From: Fumia sp045121595
GTDB lineage: Bacteria; Bacillota; Clostridia; Oscillospirales; Ruminococcaceae
Direction: 5' to 3'
NCBI GenBank assembly: GCA_045121595.1
Contig: JBGVGI010000008.1
Span: 1-24,104 of the forward strand
DNA: 24,104 nt
Position numbers and translations under genes: made by a program. The notes beneath the pieces were generated by a model. That model saw only the letters and a program-made list of their open reading frames with translations. It had not been told where the DNA came from and searched no databases. Shown one piece after another: positions 21,901-24,104 of this stretch. Position 1 is the stretch's first letter; each line of letters starts with the position of its first letter.

Positions 21901-23933
21901 CCGTCTGTCAGACGGTAGTTATTATCGGTTGTGTTACCGTTGTACCACTGACCTGCAAGCATTTTTGAAGTATAAGCGCGTCCCTTTGCAATGTTCACAA
22001 GGTTTTTCATAACCTTAAGTGTGCCGTCGGATACTGCACCCGTTCTCTTAGCGTAAGCTTCAACTTCCTTTATAAAGAGGAACTGTGTTTTGGGAAGCTC
22101 AATTTTAAGAGAACTTACTTTAAACACCTTGTTATCGGTAGTAAGAACTAAATTCTTATCGGGGATTATATCGTTGTAAATTACAGAATAACTGTCACTT
22201 CCGTCAAGCTTTGCAGAAAGTGTCAGGTTAGAGGGAATTTTAACACCCGCAGCAGAGTCGGGCATAAATTCCATATAAAACTCGCTCATTTCAATAGGCG
22301 TATCAAAATCAAATACGATAGTAGCGGGTGCATTAAGAGCGCCTAAGTATTCACTTCCGTAGAAGCTGCCGCCCTTCTTACCGTCGGTAAGATATACGCA
22401 GTTTGAGTCGTTTGCTCTGTCAGCATACCAGCTTGTTACGTTGTGAGTATATTTTTTATTAAGAAGAAGATTGGGGTTAGTTTCAGGGTTGGGGTCACCT
22501 TCGGGTTCGGAAGGCTCTTCGGAAGGTTCTTCGGAGGGTTCCTCGGAGGGCTCTTCGGAAGGCTCTTCTTCGGGTGCATCACCGAATACCAAAGCTTCGG
22601 ACATAAAGTGAAGACCCATATTAATTCCACCGTCGACAGAAACCTTAACGTACTGTGCTTTTATGGGTGCTGAAGCCTTGACAGTTGCGGCATAGATACC
22701 AAAAAGTGTCGGAGTGGGGTTTGTCCACACGCCCATTTCAGTAAAAGCTTTATTGTCGGAAGAATAAGAAACAGTAACCTTACCGGGCATACTGATACCT
22801 GCAGAGTTTGTAGACATAAGCATAGCAGTTACTTCGTCAAACTCTTCTGCTTTTCCAAGGTCGATAACAAAGGTAATGGGATAACCACCCTTAGCGCCCG
22901 TATAGGCAGAGTCAGAATAAGCAATGTTTTTGGAGATATGTCCGTCTGTCATTTCCTTAAGGTCTGAATCCTTGTAGTTTCCGTTGTCCGCAATAATACA
23001 AGCTTCGTAATCAACCCAGGTATAGGACTTATTAAGAGCAAAGTTCTTTGCAGTACCGCTTACAGAAAGAGTGATTTCCTCACTTGCAGTAGCGGGGTTC
23101 ATATCACCTGAGTTTGTAGCAACTACCTTGTAAGTACCTGCATCGGAAGACGTAGCGTTTATAATAGTGTAAATGCTTGAAGAAGCACCTGCGATTGCAG
23201 TGCCGTCTTTATACCACTGATAAGAAATTGTACCGCCGTCTGTTGAAGAAGCCTCTGCTTCAAGAGTAACGGAAGCATTTTCCCTTACGGTTTCAGATGC
23301 ACCGTTTTTGATGGAAACTACGGGTTTTTCCATCTTTTCGGAATTAAGCACCATTGTACCGAGTGCATCTTCGGTAGCGATTTCAGAAAATACCTGAATT
23401 TCGGAAAGTGAAATAGTATTGTAACCCGTACCGGTGCGGTTAACAGTCATAGAAACTCTTACACCGTCTGCATCAATAGCAGTTGAGGATGTGAAAGCAT
23501 AAACCTGACCCGGCTGGTCGGAAGGAAGATTGTCAACAGATGCAAGGATAAACCAGTCACCGTCAACAAGTGCTTCAACCTTTAAGCTCTTGATACCCTT
23601 TACAGGCAAATCGGTGGGGTTACAAGTCGCAACGTTAACTTCCTTAAAGCTCATCACGTTTTCGTAAGCAAAGCTTACAACCTGACTTGCTTCACCGTTA
23701 AAAGTGTAGTTTCCTTTGTAGGAATCGGAGTCGGATGTTATAACTCCGTCTGTAAGCACTGCAGTATCCTGCTTAGCAAGATAAGCAAAAGAAGTCGGAA
23801 GAGCCGACTCAGCAGTAGCTTTAAGTCCGTAAATCAAGTTAGCGGACTCCCCTTCGGCAGCAGATACGGTAACGCCGTTAAAAAGGCCTGTTACCATAAT
23901 AAGCGCCAAAAATAAACTCAAAATCTTCTTCAT
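18957..23933 (-). CDS. Very large secreted multidomain protein: discoidin-like, Ig-like, cohesin-like and dockerin modules
   Basis: 1658 residues; GGAGG lies 7 nt before the ATG. Approximate modules: signal peptide 1-25 (cleavage near VSA/AE); discoidin (F5/8C)-like 30-185; Ig-like 200-290 with YQWYKDGTAI and SSDAGTYKVVATNSG; discoidin-like 295-450; acidic PSEEP linker 454-484; four more discoidin-like modules about 488-629, 644-796, 814-941 and 954-1087; an unassigned region 1100-1265; a short Fn3/Ig-like stretch near 1275-1330; cohesin-like 1353-1470; carboxypeptidase-regulatory-like 1500-1578; dockerin 1581-1658 with DVTGDGMVNNSD. No catalytic domain is recognised. It probably binds glycans at the cell surface or in a cellulosome-like complex. 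It has no sortase motif, so anchoring may be through the dockerin. Module borders are by eye. Confidence 0.85.
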   Translation of the reverse strand: MKKILSLFLALIMVTGLFNGVTVSAAEGESANLIYGLKATAESALPTSFAYLAKQDTAVLTDGVITSDSDSYKGNYTFNGEASQVVSFAYENVMSFKEVNVATCNPTDLPVKGIKSLKVEALVDGDWFILASVDNLPSDQPGQVYAFTSSTAIDADGVRVSMTVNRTGTGYNTISLSEIQVFSEIATEDALGTMVLNSEKMEKPVVSIKNGASETVRENASVTLEAEASSTDGGTISYQWYKDGTAIAGASSSIYTIINATSSDAGTYKVVATNSGDMNPATASEEITLSVSGTAKNFALNKSYTWVDYEACIIADNGNYKDSDLKEMTDGHISKNIAYSDSAYTGAKGGYPITFVIDLGKAEEFDEVTAMLMSTNSAGISMPGKVTVSYSSDNKAFTEMGVWTNPTPTLFGIYAATVKASAPIKAQYVKVSVDGGINMGLHFMSEALVFGDAPEEEPSEEPSEEPSEEPSEEPSEPEGDPNPETNPNLLLNKKYTHNVTSWYADRANDSNCVYLTDGKKGGSFYGSEYLGALNAPATIVFDFDTPIEMSEFYMEFMPDSAAGVKIPSNLTLSAKLDGSDSYSVIYNDIIPDKNLVLTTDNKVFKVSSLKIELPKTQFLFIKEVEAYAKRTGAVSDGTLKVMKNLVNIAKGRAYTSKMLAGQWYNGNTTDNNYRLTDGVYGNLSSYNNKAWAGWLNAGSVIIEMDLGSVAEIYEVNTRNFNTEMHGITSAGGYEVYTSNDGINWTEVYVNNTMHGKEWLKFQTEEPVFGRFVRVTVSRGNSNFIFLDEVEVLGIGGKTLPADPNPDVTAVQSASKAYSLGAVNSVGNAVEISGDKSMSLLTDSDKNTLVSTSGSKEVTFTLNLGAVKAVSAINMYTKNMPTAKIYLADSIVNGKVNWVLMDTVNKADTYTYNCAKNYKAQFVKIVFTSFGDSGIYEIEVMGKGNVTGGVSPTDGLIDKLTKLSEGMDYTDSTYVGSIADLTDGDTSKYMSYDHLSGVTRYVKFDLKGVYEINAFEAYFSADNLPSNVQMMVSTDNANWTLVNEVSANVKTKNDYILGEGIKAQYIMFTFYKASGVTAVSEVAFYGNPEKVSDGIKEEGGYLVPYSNPRSVAIVNDTTDLAVVDLIVKAGFDGVWYKGTPAEGKVFFEALNEKATSKIKVDSLNTIDISEFENLEKVYLQAGTTTASIEIAKEKGLGLQVVVNLPFAQLMSEMDEMVREGAQGRYVYKVVNLDFDIFETFSEEEIDKIFENLGKINKGTLKASNNVEVEAAEVALFGEDWVSLAPVDGYEYSIDGVEWGKDPTFAGLTKGVTYTFYQRVAETASKEGSLYDTVMAIAGEGEVADPDDAPVVQLPGAFEFSMYEVLPGEEFVMTFTMPEERLASSLGLKVEFSNDLFEIVEIKETQWSDMQPNLEGCNRNENVMISWCDPTFNANTVIEKGTVLLEVKFKAKEGISLGYKSFVITDWNVLGDYNPDTYEMEDITPDAGPLTRKIKIVKEKSGVNVTGSVKAYGGANEDVTIELIKDGNVVSTKTVTGKSGTYTFEKVTEGDYTIKVTKTKHTPREYAVTVLKENLTQDVLIWLYGDVTGDGMVNNSDVMQINRRSTNQASMFDQAANKDYRLLVANVTAITGTDKLINNVDVMQINRKNTNQASVFDRLA

Positions 23934-23963
23934 GGTTTTACCTCCAGTAATGAATTTTTTACC

Positions 23964-23991
23964 ATAGGCATAACCGACAAATCCGAACCCG
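23964..23991 (-). repeat. 28-nt tail repeat, copy 3
   Basis: On the minus strand CGGGTTC followed by GGATTTGTCGGTTATGCCTA, between hairpin element R3 and the ribosome binding site of the large gene. It differs from copy 1 at one position. It is in the same orientation as copy 2, so the two flank the gene as direct repeats. Confidence 0.8.
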
Positions 23992-24104
23992 CCTGAAATT
24001 ATTCAAAATTCGGCTTTTTCTGCGTTGTCGGGCTTGAAAGACGCGAGTATTCCTTCGCCCTGCCGCCCCCAAAAAATCACAAATTTTCAGTAATTTCAGG
24101 TTCG
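23992..24104 (-). repeat. Intergenic hairpin element, copy R3 (truncated by window end)
   Basis: Read on the minus strand it shares with R2 (5553-5665) the GTGATTTTT module, GGCG-rich segment, GCGAAGGAATA, then CAACGCAGAAAAAGCC and AATTTT in the same order. The hairpin arm after GGAATAC is poorly kept here. The 28-nt tail follows. No gene is seen in this stretch. Confidence 0.6.

Noticed and set aside
22436..22673. Frames over the PSEEP linker on both strands
   Set aside because: They arise from the repetitive codons of the acidic linker read in other frames.

Overview
The window looks like a chromosomal segment of a low-to-middle GC, Gram-positive anaerobe of the class Clostridia, most likely an uncultured gut Oscillospirales or Ruminococcaceae-type bacterium. 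This rests on the ecfA1-ecfA2-ecfT-truA order, strong AGGAGG ribosome binding sites, a ferredoxin-dependent indolepyruvate oxidoreductase operon, and a secreted protein with cohesin-like and dockerin domains. The genus cannot be fixed from the sequence alone. All genes but one lie on the minus strand, so transcription reads from high to low coordinates.

Layout from right to left (direction of transcription). 18957-23933 encodes a 1658-residue secreted multidomain adhesin or scaffold-like protein: signal peptide, several discoidin-like modules, an Ig-like module, an acidic PSEEP linker, a cohesin-like module, a carboxypeptidase-regulatory-like module and a C-terminal dockerin. It has its own terminator. 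17241-18704 is a sodium:solute symporter with a strong promoter. 10906-17155 is a six-gene operon with its own promoter and terminator: phenylacetate-CoA ligase, IorA, IorB, a second phenylacetate-CoA ligase, a tandem ACT-domain protein and a sugar-isomerase-like TIM barrel. The first five fit oxidative breakdown of aromatic amino acids through arylpyruvates to arylacetyl-CoA and arylacetate; the symporter may supply a substrate. 10233-10808 is a LOG-family nucleotide hydrolase with its own promoter. 8977-9768 is the only plus-strand gene, a HisJ-like PHP phosphoesterase divergent from ruvC. 6750-8916 is ruvC-ruvA-ruvB (Holliday junction processing), followed by a class I methyltransferase at 5668-6543. 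212-5438 is ecfA1-ecfA2-ecfT-truA, a membrane-anchored DUF5711-like protein and a CvpA-like membrane protein; no substrate-binding S component is present, so the ECF module is probably shared between several S components.

The most unusual material is between the genes. At 6564-6757 nine perfect hairpins of unrelated sequence are separated by exactly 7-nt linkers. The linkers reverse orientation in the middle of the array, and the array ends inside the stop codon of ruvB. A diverged hairpin-bearing repeat occurs at 1-113, 5553-5665 and 23992-24104. A 28-nt tail repeat occurs at 114-141, 18814-18840 and 23964-23991, two copies of which flank the large secreted-protein gene. The 461-bp gap at 9772-10232 holds two near-identical 61-bp direct repeats around a multi-hairpin element. 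No rRNA, tRNA, CRISPR array, transposase or phage gene was seen.
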